A program made the position numbers and the translations under genes. Shown piece by piece: positions 45,484 through 53,267 of a stretch of 64,000 nt of DNA. The notes beneath the pieces are model-generated. The model did not search any database. It was not told the DNA's origin and worked only from the letters and a program-made list of their open reading frames with translations. Numbering within the stretch: the first letter of the stretch is position 1; each line of letters begins with the position of its first letter. Source of the DNA: CAZTDU01 sp050248795 (GTDB lineage: Bacteria > Pseudomonadota > Gammaproteobacteria > Burkholderiales > SG8-39); contig JBFWRS010000001.1 in the NCBI GenBank assembly GCA_050248795.1, forward strand, positions 1 to 64,000. The letters run 5' to 3'.

Positions 45484-45863
45484 CTGCGGCGCCGCTTGCG
45501 CTCGCCGTGGTCCTGGCGCTCGCCGCGCTGCCCGCGGCGGGGGACGAGGCGCGCGGCGAGCAGGTGTACGCGCGCTGCCTCGCCTGCCACGCGCTCGCCT
45601 ATGACCGGGTCGGGCCGCGCCACTGCGGCCTGATCGGCCGGCGCGCCGGCACGGTCCCGGGGTTCGCGTACTCGGAGGCGATGCGGCAGTCGGGAATCGT
45701 GTGGAGCGCGAAGACGATGGATCGCTTCCTGGCCGATCCGTCGGGTGTGGTACCCGGTACGACGATGACCTACGCGGGAGTCCCGGATGCACGCGATCGC
45801 GCCGATCTGATCGCGTACCTTGCGCGCGCGGGTCGTTCCCCCGAATGCAGCGCGTCGCGATGA
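45480..45863 (+). CDS. Class I c-type cytochrome
   Basis: This 127-aa exported cytochrome has a signal peptide (LALAVVLALAALPAAGD). The haem motif is CLACH (Cys33, Cys36, His37) and the distal Met is in PGTTMTYAGV. The GPRHCGLIGRRAGTVPGFAYS region is of the cytochrome c2 type. It probably carries electrons in the periplasm, perhaps with the ferritin-like protein. The GTG start overlaps that gene's stop. Confidence 0.88.
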   Translation: MTAAPLALAVVLALAALPAAGDEARGEQVYARCLACHALAYDRVGPRHCGLIGRRAGTVPGFAYSEAMRQSGIVWSAKTMDRFLADPSGVVPGTTMTYAGVPDARDRADLIAYLARAGRSPECSASR

Positions 45864-45875
45864 TGGTGCCGTGAC

Positions 45876-46229
45876 GTGATCCACATCAAGCGCACCTACG
45901 AGCCGCGGGAGAAATCTGACGGGCGCCGCATTCTGGTGGAGCGGCTGTGGCCGCGCGGCATGAGGAAGGAGGCCCTTGCGGCCGACGCCTGGGCGAAGGA
46001 CGTCGCTCCCAGCACCAAGCTGCGCAAGTGGTTCGGGCACCGGGGGGAGCGATGGGCCGAGTTCAGGCGCCGATACCGTACCGAGCTGGACACGGTTCCC
46101 GCCGCGTGGGCGCCGATTCTGGAGGCGGCTGCGCGGGGACGCGTGACGCTGCTCTACAGCGCGCGCGATACCGTTCACAATTGCGCCGTCGTGCTGCAGG
46201 AGTACCTCGGCGAAAGGGCGAAGCGATGA
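45876..46229 (+). CDS. DUF488 family protein (copy 2)
   Basis: This 117-aa DUF488 protein keeps the full family core: DGRRILVERLWPRGM, then KWFGHRGERWAEFRRRY and VTLLYSARDTVHNCAVVLQ. It is more canonical than the copy at 43795 and the two differ clearly, so they are probably not recent duplicates. The GTG start lies 12 bases after the cytochrome stop and its end overlaps the SemiSWEET gene. Confidence 0.87.
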   Translation: MIHIKRTYEPREKSDGRRILVERLWPRGMRKEALAADAWAKDVAPSTKLRKWFGHRGERWAEFRRRYRTELDTVPAAWAPILEAAARGRVTLLYSARDTVHNCAVVLQEYLGERAKR

Positions 46230-46537
46230 CCACGCACCCGGCTGACGTTTCGATCGTCGGCGGCGCACCGAAGCCTGCTGCCCCGAGCCTTCTCGAGAAG
46301 GTTCTGCGCAGCCTCTCCGTGATCACCATGCTGCTGACCGTGCCGCAGGTGCTGGCGGTGTGGGTCGGACCGCATCCCGGCGGCGTCTCGCTCGTATCCT
46401 GGGTCGCGTACCTGGTCGCCGCGTGCCTGTGGTTCGTCTACGGGCTGCAGAGGCGCGACAAGACGATCTACCTCGCCTGCGTCGGCTGGGTCGTGCTGGA
46501 TGCGGCGATCGTGGCCGGCGTGATCGTGCGCACCTGA
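46226..46537 (+). CDS. SemiSWEET / PQ-loop family small membrane protein
   Basis: This 103-aa protein has three predicted helices with a PQ motif in the first (LSVITMLLTVPQVLAVWV) and VSLVSWVAYLVAACLWFVYG in the second. SemiSWEETs are half-size sugar uniporters that work as dimers. Its presence among redox genes is unexpected. The N-terminal 25 residues are polar. The ATG overlaps the DUF488 stop. Confidence 0.75.
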   Translation: MTTHPADVSIVGGAPKPAAPSLLEKVLRSLSVITMLLTVPQVLAVWVGPHPGGVSLVSWVAYLVAACLWFVYGLQRRDKTIYLACVGWVVLDAAIVAGVIVRT

Positions 46538-46577
46538 AACCGGCGCAACTTCTGGCTTGGCGCGAGGTCATTCAAGT

Positions 46578-47249
46578 ATGGTAAGTGCTTCTATCGCCTT
46601 AGAGGAAGACCCGTCGCGCACTCCAGTGATGCTGTCGCTCCCCGTGCGTGCGCGGCTGCTCGACGCCCTCCTAGCGGGAGGAATCGGCCTGGCGCACGAA
46701 TGCGGCGGCAAGCTGGCCTGCGCGACCTGCAGGGTCATCGTGCGCGAAGGCAGCGCCCATCTGGAGCCGGCGAGCGAAGACGAGCTGGACATGCTGGACG
46801 CCGCGGGCGTTCTGGCTCCGCAAGCACGCCTCGCATGCCAGGCGATCGGCCTTGGCGGCGACGTGGTGATCGAGATCCCGCTGATCGAAGCGGCGCCGCC
46901 CGTCGCGATCGCCGCGGGACCCGCGCTTCCCGTTGCGCTCACCGAGCACGCGGCGAGGCACATCGCGTCGCAGCTCGCGAGCCGGCCGGCTGGGGCCGCC
47001 GTGCGCCTCGGCGTCTCGCCCGCGGGCTGCTCGGGTTTCCGCTACCGCCTCGAGTTCGCCGACGCGATCCGCGAGAACGACGTGGTCTTCGAGAGCCGCG
47101 GCGTGCGCATCGCGGTCGAGTCCTCCAGCCTGCCGCACGTGCAGGGGACGAGGCTCGACCTGGTGCGGGAAGGGCTCGCCCGGCGCCTTCGCTTCGACAA
47201 CCCGAACGTGCGCAGCACCTGCGGGTGCGGCGAGAGCTTCGGGGTATGA
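46578..47249 (+). CDS. Fused [2Fe-2S] ferredoxin and A-type Fe-S carrier (Fdx-IscA fusion)
   Basis: This 223-aa protein joins two isc-type modules. Residues about 15-105 are a ferredoxin with Cys42, Cys48, Cys51 and Cys87 (HECGGKLACATCRV, RLACQAIG). Residues about 118-223 are an IscA-like domain with Cys151 (SPAGCSGFRYRL) and Cys215/Cys217 (STCGCGESF). All expected ligands are present. The linker is Ala/Pro rich. The window also carries separate fdx and iscA genes in the isc operon. It may couple electron supply to cluster transfer under stress (inference). Confidence 0.85.
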   Translation: MVSASIALEEDPSRTPVMLSLPVRARLLDALLAGGIGLAHECGGKLACATCRVIVREGSAHLEPASEDELDMLDAAGVLAPQARLACQAIGLGGDVVIEIPLIEAAPPVAIAAGPALPVALTEHAARHIASQLASRPAGAAVRLGVSPAGCSGFRYRLEFADAIRENDVVFESRGVRIAVESSSLPHVQGTRLDLVREGLARRLRFDNPNVRSTCGCGESFGV

Positions 47250-47250
47250 C

Positions 47251-47463
47251 ATGCAGGACGTCGAGCGCTTTCGCATCGGATTCCTCGTGACGCGCGACGG
47301 CGAGGCGGCGGCTGCGGCCTGGGTGCGGCGCACGCTCGCGATCTATCGGCGCGCGGTTCTCGACCCGAAGCATTTCGCGAGCAAGCCCGACTACCGGCAC
47401 CTGTTCCTCGCCTCCTGCGCGGAGTTCAGGCGCTGGCTCGCCAAGCGGACGCTCCCGTGCTGA
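47251..47463 (+). CDS. Small hypothetical protein
   Basis: This 70-aa protein starts one base after the fusion gene (stop then ATG). It is helical and basic, with VERFRIGFLVTRDGEAAAAAWV and CAEFRRWLAKRTLPC. I do not recognise it. The spacing and codon use match the operon, so it is probably real. Confidence 0.62.
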   Translation: MQDVERFRIGFLVTRDGEAAAAAWVRRTLAIYRRAVLDPKHFASKPDYRHLFLASCAEFRRWLAKRTLPC

Positions 47464-47612
47464 GCCAGGACGAAAAGCTGGACGAGGCGCTGAAGGACAC
47501 GTTTCCTGCGAGCGACGCCTTCTACCTCGCACCGGATGACACGCGCGCAGCCGTGAGCGGGCAAGCGAGTACCCCGGGGCCATGCATCGCACCCGCCGAC
47601 CAATCAGGATGA
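47457..47612 (+). CDS. Small protein with DEALKDTFPASDA motif
   Basis: This 51-aa reading frame starts with GTG inside the end of the previous gene and contains LDEALKDTFPASDAFYL. That short motif is widespread in small proteobacterial proteins of unknown role. The overlap suggests translational coupling as the last gene of the redox operon. It is too short for confident functional assignment. Confidence 0.55.
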   Translation: MLSQDEKLDEALKDTFPASDAFYLAPDDTRAAVSGQASTPGPCIAPADQSG

Positions 47613-47633
47613 AGCAGTCGCCGGACTCCGGTT

Positions 47634-47647
47634 TTGACGTAGCTCAA
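47634..47647 (+). promoter_or_regulatory. FNR/Anr-like box upstream of the hemerythrin gene
   Basis: TTGACGTAGCTCAA keeps the outer TTGA and TCAA half-sites of an FNR-family box, with one deviation from TTGAC-N4-RTCAA. A possible -10 (GATACC at 47667-47672) lies about 30 bases from its centre, as in class II FNR promoters. This suggests control by oxygen or NO. Confidence 0.5.
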
Positions 47648-47707
47648 TGTACCCTCGCGTTCACGGGATACCATTGCGAAACAGCGTTTTCAGCATAGGA
47701 GGATCCC

Positions 47708-48160
47708 GTGACAGTCGCCATCCCGCTCCCTCTCAAGAAGGAGCACAACGAACTCCACGAGGAGCTCGTACGTGCTACGAAGGAGCCCGGCGCGGTAGGC
47801 GAGGCCGCGAAGAAGGTCGCGCGCCTCCTCCATCCCCACTTCGTATCCGAGGAAGAATATGCCCTTCCGCCGCTCGGGCTGCTGGCGGCCGTCGCGCGCG
47901 GCGAGACGCCGGCTGAAGCCGGGCAAGGGCTTGCTATGGCCGAACGGCTTCGCAAGGAGTTGCCGCGGATGCTCCAGGAACACGGCGCAATCGTCGAGGC
48001 GCTCGCGGAGTTGAGCGAGGCCGCGCAGCGCGAGAGCAAAGCCTGGGTCGTGCGCTTCGCGGAGAATCTCACGCTGCATGCCCAGACCGAGGAGGAAGTC
48101 CTCTACCCAGCGACGCTGGTTCTCGGAGAGATCCTTCGGCGCCGAGGCGTCAAAGGCTGA
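47708..48160 (+). CDS. Hemerythrin-like domain protein
   Basis: This 150-aa helical protein has HHE-type residues in KEHNELHEELVRA, LHPHFVSEEEYALP, QEHGAIVEALAEL and LTLHAQTEEEVLYP. It is predicted to bind non-haem di-iron and to interact with O2 or NO. A strong AGGAGG site lies before the GTG start. Behind an FNR-like box it forms its own unit after the redox operon. Right of it the base composition changes. Confidence 0.85.
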   Translation: MTVAIPLPLKKEHNELHEELVRATKEPGAVGEAAKKVARLLHPHFVSEEEYALPPLGLLAAVARGETPAEAGQGLAMAERLRKELPRMLQEHGAIVEALAELSEAAQRESKAWVVRFAENLTLHAQTEEEVLYPATLVLGEILRRRGVKG

Positions 48161-48909
48161 CTGCGTCTTTCGGTGCCCCGGCAGGCGCCGCGGTGTCACA
48201 TCGTTCCGTCGGGTGATCGCGGGGTCAGGTCTCGATTCACGGGCGAGGAGCCCGGCAAGCTGTGTCGCCTACCGCATACGCCGCCTGGCGCTCGGCCGCC
48301 CGCTCGCGCGCCGACCTGCGCGTGGTGGCGACAAACGAAGACCTACTTGCCCGTGGAGGAGCACCGGACACGCAATCCGGGCACCTGAGCGTCGCCACGC
48401 TCCCCCCCCGGGCGCATGTCGGCGATAATCGCCGAGGTCAGGGGCGTAGGCTTCCCCGGTGCAGGTGGCAGTGTAGGTCGTCGCGACATCGAGCCTCCCG
48501 AGGTGTCGACCTACACCGCCACCGACACTGAAGAGCCCGACAAGGACTTGCAAGGTCTTGCCCAGACATGCCCGGATAAGCGGTCCGTGAAGGCCTGATT
48601 CCTTTGGAACGACAAAACCTCAAAGCGCAGAACGGCAGCGCCGACAAGACCCTGGGTCAGGTCGGAATCTCTGCCCACACTCCGGTGATGCAGCAGCGTT
48701 TTTTCCCTATGAGAATTGGCGTAGGTTTGGGTGACCTACACCGCGACCTACACCGCTAATACTTGTCCAGTCTTGAACATCACGCGGTAACCATGCCTCC
48801 GCGCAGCGGCCGCAATCGGCCAGAAGCAGTCGTTCGCTGCCAAAATGATGCTTTGCGTCAGCACTTTCACCTCGTGCGCTTTGTTTACGCAGGCCCGGAT
48901 TTCGTAGGC
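48161..48909. other. 749-base spacer without a convincing gene, with repeats
   Basis: No long frame with coding character is seen. The left half is GC-rich and the right half drifts to lower GC towards the ATPase gene. It holds several copies of a GGTGTAGGTC-type word. A short leftward frame ends at 48756 and reads in phase after the ATPase stop (including LTQSIILAANDCFWPIAAAA), which might be a small gene or 3' remnant. This looks like the edge of a transferred segment. Confidence 0.5.
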
Positions 48910-48916
48910 CTACACC
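48471..48916. repeat. Dispersed GGTGTAGGTC-type repeats
   Basis: GTGTAGGTCG (48471-48480) is mirrored by CGACCTACAC (48507-48516). GACCTACACC occurs twice with a 12-base period (48733-48742 and 48745-48754), and GGCCTACACC is at 48907-48916 across the ATPase stop. The cluster lies where composition changes and could be a recombination or protein-binding site. No integrase gene is visible. Confidence 0.5.
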
Positions 48917-50926
48917 TTAAGTAGTTCATCGCATTGCCGGGTGATGTGTTCCGGCACTGAATCGAATCGGCGCGGATTCAACTGCATGATGTATTCGTTC
49001 TCCACGTGGTAAGTCTCGTTGATATATTTCTTCACCAAGTCGTTATCCGGCACATCTGGTGTAACGATTCGGAATAGCTGCAACTTCTCATACCGATTCT
49101 TCGTCGCTTTATAGGCCGCGAGCATCTGTGCCTCATCTTTGACTCGGGCCAAGAGCTGAGCGTAGTCGAACGTCGACAACTTTTCCTTAATCCGCGCGGT
49201 GGCCTTTTCAATTTCCGCCGCCGTCATCGCTGTCCCGTCAGCTCTGGTCGGTAGTTCGCGCTTATGTAGAAGGCTCGACAGTAGGTTGTACTCATCTCCC
49301 TTATCGTCAGCGATTTCGTAGTTTCGCCGCAGATACACCAATTGGATGATCGGTTCGTTTACGGCCTGGAGATTCTCGCTGCAGATCTGGCCGAACGACA
49401 CGATATCGACCTTCGTAACAGGTAGCTCGGCTATGTGCCCGCTCTGCGCGGTTAGAAACGACGCGAGCGGCATGGGCTGGAAGCTGGCTCCGACGGTCTT
49501 GACTAGATCAATTACCGGCTCAATGTCGTGTGTAAGCATCAAGGCAGTGCGACCCTGAAAGCTATCCTTGCCTCGGAACAGCGTAGTCAAGATCGCGAAT
49601 TTCTTGGTCTTATCAAATGACGAAATCGGATCGTCTAGAACGACTAAGTCGGGATTCTTCGTAAGGCAGTCGTACATGAAGAGGACGAGCGCGAAAGCGT
49701 TCTTTTCGCCATAGCTGAGATGTGCCCCGCCGTTTTCTATGTAGTTGGCGAAATCCTCATGCTTGAGCTTCATCTTGTACGTCACACCATCCAACTGAAT
49801 ATCGACCGCGTATCGGTAGCCAGCATTTCGCAGAAAGGTGTTTATCTCGGCTTTGTACTTGCCGATTGTTTTCTCAATAGCATGCTTCTGTTTGTTCACC
49901 TCCCCTTGTAGCTGTCCGGCCTTTGCCAGGACCTTATCCAAGCATTTGTTCACCTCATCCACTATCTTGCGGGTCGATTCCGCGTTGACGTGATGGAGAA
50001 GCGAGAGGTCTATTTTCATGTCGGAAAGAATCTGTTGAGCCTCTTGGACTTTCTCTATCTCACGCAAATAGAAGAACGAAATGCCCTTGGCACTACCTAG
50101 TTTTCCGCGCAGCGTATCCGTCTGGGCCTTGATCTCCTTCAGGTAGTTGATGGCCTCTGCGCTTGGTGCCTGGTGATGCCGCAAGATCTCTTCTAGCTTC
50201 TTCAAAGTTTCGGCGCTGAAGTAAGTTCCTAAGCGCGAGACAATGCCCTGCAGCGCCACGAGATGTTCTATTGCTTTAGCGTCATACTCGTCAGCGACGG
50301 CGAGGATGGTGTCCTTCTTATCGGCGGTAGGAGCCGTACAGAACGGACAGTTGTCCGACAGACCTAAGAACTCCTTACCTTGAAGCTGCCACTTAATCCA
50401 CTGTATATTTGTGGGACTCTTAATGAAGTCGCTATAGCCCGTTAGCTTCTCTGGGACGTGCTCTAGTTTGTTTCCCTTAGCTAGTCCACGCGCAATTCGT
50501 CCGGACTTCGCATAGCCAGATTGCGACTTGCCAAAGCTCTCACTTAATGCAAGCAAGTCATTTATTACGCGATCAATGTCTTCATTCTTGCGAAAGATCT
50601 GCTGGATATCTTCAACCATTCCTTCGATCTCTTTCATCTTCGTGTCGTAATCGGCGTTGCGGACGAAGATGTCGAAGCTGTTCTTTACGAGTTCATCCGG
50701 TTGAAAGACGAACTGGCTTATATAGCCTTCGTTGAACGTCGCCACCGACTTGAAGCCATCCGCCCCTTGTACTTGGGGTTGTTTGTCTGCTGATTTGTCG
50801 CCGCGAAATTTGAACGGCTGAAGTTCGGCCAGCTTCGCGCCTCCGCCTTCGGCGTTCAAGGCGATCGCTTTGGCAATCGTGCTCTTTCCCACACCATTCG
50901 GGCCGTACTTGACATTAAGTCGCCCC
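48910..50926 (-). pseudogene. AAA_13-type ATPase with zinc-hook-like motif, 5' truncated by IS
   Basis: This long leftward frame is an ABC/SMC-like ATPase of the AAA_13 (PrrC/RloC-like) class. Walker A (GPNGVGKST) lies near the new N terminus. A coiled-coil region with NCPFCTAP (a CxxC hook) follows, then the signature HLSYGEKNAFALVLF and Walker B LVVLDDPISSFDK. Late in the protein RRNYE and SLLHKREL supply an Arg-x3-Glu and His set resembling anticodon-nuclease residues. The residues expected before Walker A are cut off by the IS end, and the frame runs into a stop inside the IS. Composition is lower in GC than its neighbours, so it was probably acquired as a defence gene. It is likely inactive now. 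Confidence 0.72.
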
Positions 50927-50992
50927 TGAGCTGCCCGGCTTTTTCTGTACCAGGTTGAGTGTTGTAGTGTTCAACGTGGAAGGAGAAGGCGC

Positions 50993-51271
50993 ATGGCGAA
51001 TAAAAAGTATAGCCCGGAGCAGGCGGTGGCGAGGCTTCGGCAGATCGAAGTGCTGCAGGCAGGGGGCAAGTCGATTCCGGCGGCATGCAAGGAAGCGGGG
51101 ATCACGGATGTCACGTACTACCGCTGGAGGAAGGAGTACGGCGGGCTGAAGGTGGACCAGGCCAGGAAGTTGAAGGACCTGGAGCGCGAGAACCAGCGGC
51201 TTAAAAAGTTGGTGGCGGACCTGTCGCTGGAGAAGGCGATCCTGAAGGACGTGGCCGAGGGAAACTTCTGA
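50993..51271 (+). CDS. IS3-family transposase OrfA
   Basis: This 92-aa protein is the DNA-binding part of the transposase. It has a helix-turn-helix (GGKSIPAACKEAGITDVTYYRW) and a leucine-zipper-like helix (LKDLERENQRLKKLVADLSL). The frame ends at 51271, shortly after GGGAAAC, a -1 slippery heptamer (51259-51265) that would join it to OrfB. Confidence 0.92.
   Translation: MANKKYSPEQAVARLRQIEVLQAGGKSIPAACKEAGITDVTYYRWRKEYGGLKVDQARKLKDLERENQRLKKLVADLSLEKAILKDVAEGNF
51259..51265 (+). promoter_or_regulatory. -1 ribosomal frameshift heptamer GGGAAAC
   Basis: G-GGA-AAC stands in phase with orfA two codons before its stop, and orfB lies in the -1 frame. This is the classic way IS3 elements make OrfAB transposase. 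Frameshifting itself is inferred. Confidence 0.55.
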
Positions 51272-52131
51272 GCCCCGAGCGGCGGCGCAAAGCCGTCGCG
51301 CATGCTCGGGGCAAGTACGGTGTGTCGGAGAGGAAGGCCTGTGCGGTGCTCGCGCAGCCCAGAGGCACGCAGCGCTACGTGCCGACGGTGCGAGCCGACG
51401 AGGACCTGCTCACGCAGGCGATCGTGCGCTTGGCGTGCCAGTACGGGCGCTACGGCTACCGGATGGTCGCCGGGATGCTCAGGTACGGCGGCTGGCGGGT
51501 GGGCGAGGAGCGGGTACACCGGATCTGGAGGAAGGAAGGGCTGAAGGTGCCCAGGAAGCAAAAGCCCCGCGGGCGGCTGTGGCTGAACGATGGCAGCTGC
51601 ATACGGCTGAGAGCCGAGCGGGCGAACCACGTGTGGAGCTACGACTTCGTGACGACCTGGACGCACGACGGGCGGGTGCTGAGGCTCTTGACGCTGATCG
51701 ACGAGTACACGCGCGAGTGCCTGGCGATCATGGTGGCAAGGAGCATCGGCGCGCAGCAGGTGATCGAGCTGCTGGCCGAGGTGATGTTGCGCAGGGGAAT
51801 CCCGGAACACATCCGCTCGGACAACGGGCCGGAGTTCACCGCCAAGGTGCTGCGGCAGTGGTTGGGGCAGATCGGCGCGAACACGCTTTACATCGCGCCG
51901 GGCAGCCCGTGGGAGAACGGCTACTGCGAGAGCTTCAACGGCACGCTGAGGGATGAGCTGCTGAACGGGGAGATCTTCTACAGCCTTAACGAGGCGCGGA
52001 TCGTGATCGAGCGCTGGCGGCGCGAGTACAACGAGGTGAGGCCGCACAGCTCGCTGGGCTACAGGCCGCCGGCGCCGGCGGCCTGTAGCCACTACCCCGC
52101 TGCGCTCGATGAGCCGCAGGCTATGCAGTAA
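51268..52131 (+). CDS. IS3-family transposase OrfB (DDE integrase domain)
   Basis: This is the catalytic half of the transposase. The open -1 frame enters with LSPERRRKAVAHARGKYG. The helical region includes YGRYGYRMVAGML, and the DDE residues lie in WSYDFVTTW, IRSDNGPEF and NGYCESFNGTLRDE. Independent initiation at a GTG (51322) is possible, but expression by frameshift from OrfA is more likely. The frame is intact to 52131, so the element may be active. Confidence 0.92.
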   Translation: MSPERRRKAVAHARGKYGVSERKACAVLAQPRGTQRYVPTVRADEDLLTQAIVRLACQYGRYGYRMVAGMLRYGGWRVGEERVHRIWRKEGLKVPRKQKPRGRLWLNDGSCIRLRAERANHVWSYDFVTTWTHDGRVLRLLTLIDEYTRECLAIMVARSIGAQQVIELLAEVMLRRGIPEHIRSDNGPEFTAKVLRQWLGQIGANTLYIAPGSPWENGYCESFNGTLRDELLNGEIFYSLNEARIVIERWRREYNEVRPHSSLGYRPPAPAACSHYPAALDEPQAMQ

Positions 52132-52166
52132 AGTATCAATGGGACTGGTACAAAAAACCTAGCAGT

Positions 52167-52451
52167 TCAGATCTGCAAGCTGCCCTTGCGCTCCGGGATG
52201 TAGACCTGCGACACCAGGTCGTCCGGCGCGACCTTGGCGCCGGTTGCTGCGAGCGTCGTGGCGAGCGCCGCCGGTCCGCATTGATACTCCACCTGGGGGA
52301 AAAACGGCACCTCCGTAAGCTCGACGCGCTCCGGCAGGCCTTGCGGCAAGCCCTCGCGCAACTCCGCGGTTTGGGGCCAAAGGCTGGCGCAACCAGACAC
52401 CGCGAGTGCACAGAGACAAGCAAAAGCAATTGTTCCGAGCCTGGATTTCAT
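52167..52451 (-). pseudogene. PA2778-type cysteine peptidase (C39-like), 3' truncated by IS
   Basis: Only the N-terminal 94 residues remain: a lipoprotein signal (LCALAVSGCASL), the LPERVELTEVPFFPQ segment and the catalytic Cys region EYQCGPAALATTL. The frame then meets the IS end, and the terminal TGA of the IS supplies the stop. The His and Asp parts of the peptidase are missing, so it should be inactive. Confidence 0.75.
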
Positions 52452-52518
52452 ACGCACTCCGCTTTCGTCACTGCGAACAACCCGTCAACGCCGACCGGGC
52501 GGAAGAAAAGCTCGAGCA

Positions 52519-52872
52519 TCAGTTCACGGGCTCGATGCTCATTACGGTGAACGCCCCGCCGATGACATCAACGTGGAATCTCACCTTGTCGCCCGGCTTG
52601 ACTCTCTCAATGAGGGCGGGATCCCCGACCTGGAAGCCCATCGTCATCGGCGGCATGCCGAGGTTGTGGAGCGGGCCGTGGCTGATGGTGAGCGCATTGG
52701 AGCGCCTGTCCACCGACAGCACCACGCCGTCGGCAAGCGCGCTCGGGTCTCCCGCGTGGCTCGCGTGGCCGCCCGAAGGCGCTTCGCCCGGGGGCCTGGG
52801 GGCACTGGGAAGAGAAAACCAGGCGAAAGCGCCCACCGCCAGGACGAATGCCGCGACGAACAGCTTCTTCAT
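52519..52872 (-). CDS. CusF-like periplasmic copper-binding protein (copy 2)
   Basis: This 117-aa protein has an N-terminal membrane or signal segment (MKKLFVAAFVLAVGAFAWF), a Gly/His linker and a CusF-type OB fold. Copper ligands are in LTISHGPLHNLGMPPMTMGF (His, Met, Met). The fold binds Cu(I) or Ag(I) and hands it to efflux or oxidase partners. It is the last gene of the copper operon, 62 bases after its paralogue. Confidence 0.87.
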   Translation of the reverse strand: MKKLFVAAFVLAVGAFAWFSLPSAPRPPGEAPSGGHASHAGDPSALADGVVLSVDRRSNALTISHGPLHNLGMPPMTMGFQVGDPALIERVKPGDKVRFHVDVIGGAFTVMSIEPVN

Positions 52873-52934
52873 CGGCGCTTGACCGGTACTTCTGCTGCTG
52901 CCAGTACGCGGCTGCTTCCTGCCATTGCCGCGCC

Positions 52935-53267
52935 CTACTTCGCCGGCTCGAGCTTGGTGATCGTGAACGCGCCGCCGACCTTGTCGGCCTGGAACTTCAC
53001 CTTGTCGCCCGCCTTGACCTGGTCGAGCATCGCCGGGTCCTTGACCTGGAACACCATGGTCATGGGCGGCATGTCGAGGTTTGCGAGCGGGCCGTGCTTT
53101 ATGGTGATCTTCTTGGCGTCCTTGTCGACCTTGCGCACCTCGCCTTCGCTCAGCGCAGCATCCGCCTGCGCCAAGGCAACGCCCGGCTTATGGTGCGCCT
53201 CCTCGGCATGGGCGAGCGGCGCGAGCAGCGCGCCGGCAAGCAGTACTGCGGAAAAGGTCTTCATCAT
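52935..53267 (-). CDS. CusF-like periplasmic copper-binding protein (copy 1)
   Basis: This 110-aa exported protein has a signal peptide (MMKTFSAVLLAGALLAPLAHA) and a CusF domain with ITIKHGPLANLDMPPMTMVF, which carries the His and paired Met copper ligands. It shares its core with the copy at 52519, so the two arose by duplication. The ATG overlaps the L,D-transpeptidase stop. Confidence 0.9.
   Translation of the reverse strand: MMKTFSAVLLAGALLAPLAHAEEAHHKPGVALAQADAALSEGEVRKVDKDAKKITIKHGPLANLDMPPMTMVFQVKDPAMLDQVKAGDKVKFQADKVGGAFTITKLEPAK

Larger units (their letters stand above)
50927..52169 (+). mobile_element. IS3-family (IS407-group-like) insertion sequence
   Basis: A complete-looking element of 1243 bp is bounded by imperfect terminal repeats. 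The left end begins TGAGCTGCCCGGC (50927-50953) and the complement of the right end begins TGAACTGCTAGG (52145-52169); both end in GTACCAG. It encodes OrfA and OrfB with a slippery site between. The group normally makes four-base target duplications, but flanks are CCCC and GATC, so no duplication exists. Different truncated genes lie on each side, which indicates a deletion or recombination after insertion. Confidence 0.85.

Noticed and set aside
48733..48754. CRISPR-like repeats
   Set aside because: Only two adjacent 10-base copies with two-base spacing are present; there are no spacers and no cas genes.
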